From: Mugil cephalus
Lineage: Eukaryota; Chordata; Actinopteri; Mugiliformes; Mugilidae
Direction: 5' to 3'
DNA length: 64,000 bases
NCBI RefSeq assembly: GCF_022458985.1
Contig: NC_061781.1
Span: 326,001-390,000 of the forward strand
Shown here: positions 63,540 through 64,000 of the stretch, in pieces
Position numbering within the stretch: position 1 is the first letter of the stretch
Layout: each line of letters begins with the position of its first letter
Made by a program: the position numbers and the translations under genes
The notes under the pieces: model-generated
What the model was told of the DNA's origin: nothing
The model's database searches: none
The model's input: the letters and a program-made list of their open reading frames with translations, nothing else

Positions 63540-63790
63540 TGGTGGTTAGGCTGATACTTCCCAGTGAGAAGGTACGGGTTCGAGTCTAGCTCAGGCCTTT
63601 CTTGGTGGAGTTTGCATGTTCTCCCTGTGTCTGCGTGGGTTTTCTCCGGGTACTCCGGTTTCCTCCCACCTCCAAAGACACGCTCATTAGGCTGATTGGT
63701 GACTCTAAATTGACCCTAGGTGTGAATGTGAGTGTGAATGGTTGTTTGTCTCTGTGTTAGTTGAATGATGATCTCCTACTACCAGCTCAC
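63540..63790 (+). repeat. teleost repeat with tRNA-like B box (GGGTTCGAGTCT)
   Basis: AGTGAGAAGGTACGGGTTCG, TTTGCATGTTCTCCCTGTGT, GCGTGGGTTTTCTCCGGGTA and CTAAATTGACCCTAGGTGTG lie in order. Inverted or partial copies are at 51215-51432, 25010-25135 and 21905-22005. Confidence 0.7.
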
Positions 63791-64000
63791 CAAACATCCA
63801 CACATTACATTAATTACTAACTGCTGTCTGAAAGACAACGGATTTTAGTTCTTCTTTTTAAAAAGACATTTTAAAGGTACATGTACATGGTTTTGGTTTA
63901 TGACAGACCTCAAATTAAAAACAATGTAATCAGCATCTTAAAAATGCTTGTACACCCCAAGTACTCATCTAGATTTTCGCAGCATTAAAAACATGATTAT

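Overview
The window looks like teleost fish nuclear DNA, probably from a spiny-rayed (percomorph-type) species. It has vertebrate genes with short exons and GT-AG introns, and a dense mix of fish-type transposons: Tc1, hAT, L2, L1, Rex1-like, Penelope, Ty3/gypsy and Gmr1-like elements. No bacterial, viral or CRISPR features were seen. Calls come from reading translations and splice sites by eye; no database search was run.

Three host genes are present. (1) 1-6048 (+): the 3' part of raph1 (lamellipodin), with the end of its PH domain in small exons and the whole proline-rich Ena/VASP- and SH3-binding tail in one 2.36 kb terminal exon. A young Tc1 element (6264-7865) sits in or just past its 3' UTR. 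(2) 26270-47429 (-): a short collagen gene rebuilt here from 14 small exons. It encodes a signal peptide, a Cys + proline-rich segment like the acetylcholinesterase attachment domain of ColQ, about 54 Gly-X-Y triplets with basic clusters, a C-x-C, and a trimerisation-type domain like the one in ColQ. It then stops, with a poly(A) signal 42 bp on, without the Cys-rich tail of ColQ. This is the most interesting locus of the window. (3) 53706-61256 (-): the C-terminal seven coding exons of rif1, with the SILK and RVSF PP1-docking motifs and the conserved C-terminal domains.

Layout: 1-6.0 kb raph1; 6.0-9.2 kb its 3' flank (Tc1, pyrimidine tract); 9.2-13.4 kb no gene; 13.4-20.9 kb broken L2, L1 and a sushi-like Ty3/gypsy element; 20.9-26.2 kb no gene, mini- and microsatellites; 26.3-48.0 kb the ColQ-like gene, whose 13.8 kb intron (29.1-42.8 kb) is a stack of nested retroelements and a hAT element with intact 8-bp target duplication, and whose next intron holds a head-to-head Penelope pair; 48.0-53.2 kb retroelement debris; 53.3-61.3 kb rif1; 61.3-64.0 kb upstream rif1 intron or flank with another Tc1 relic.

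The three genes are not expected to act together. raph1 works in actin protrusion, rif1 in replication timing and DNA repair, and the collagen is predicted to be secreted and may anchor an enzyme in extracellular matrix. The transposons explain most of the open reading frames outside these genes, and nearly all of these are broken.
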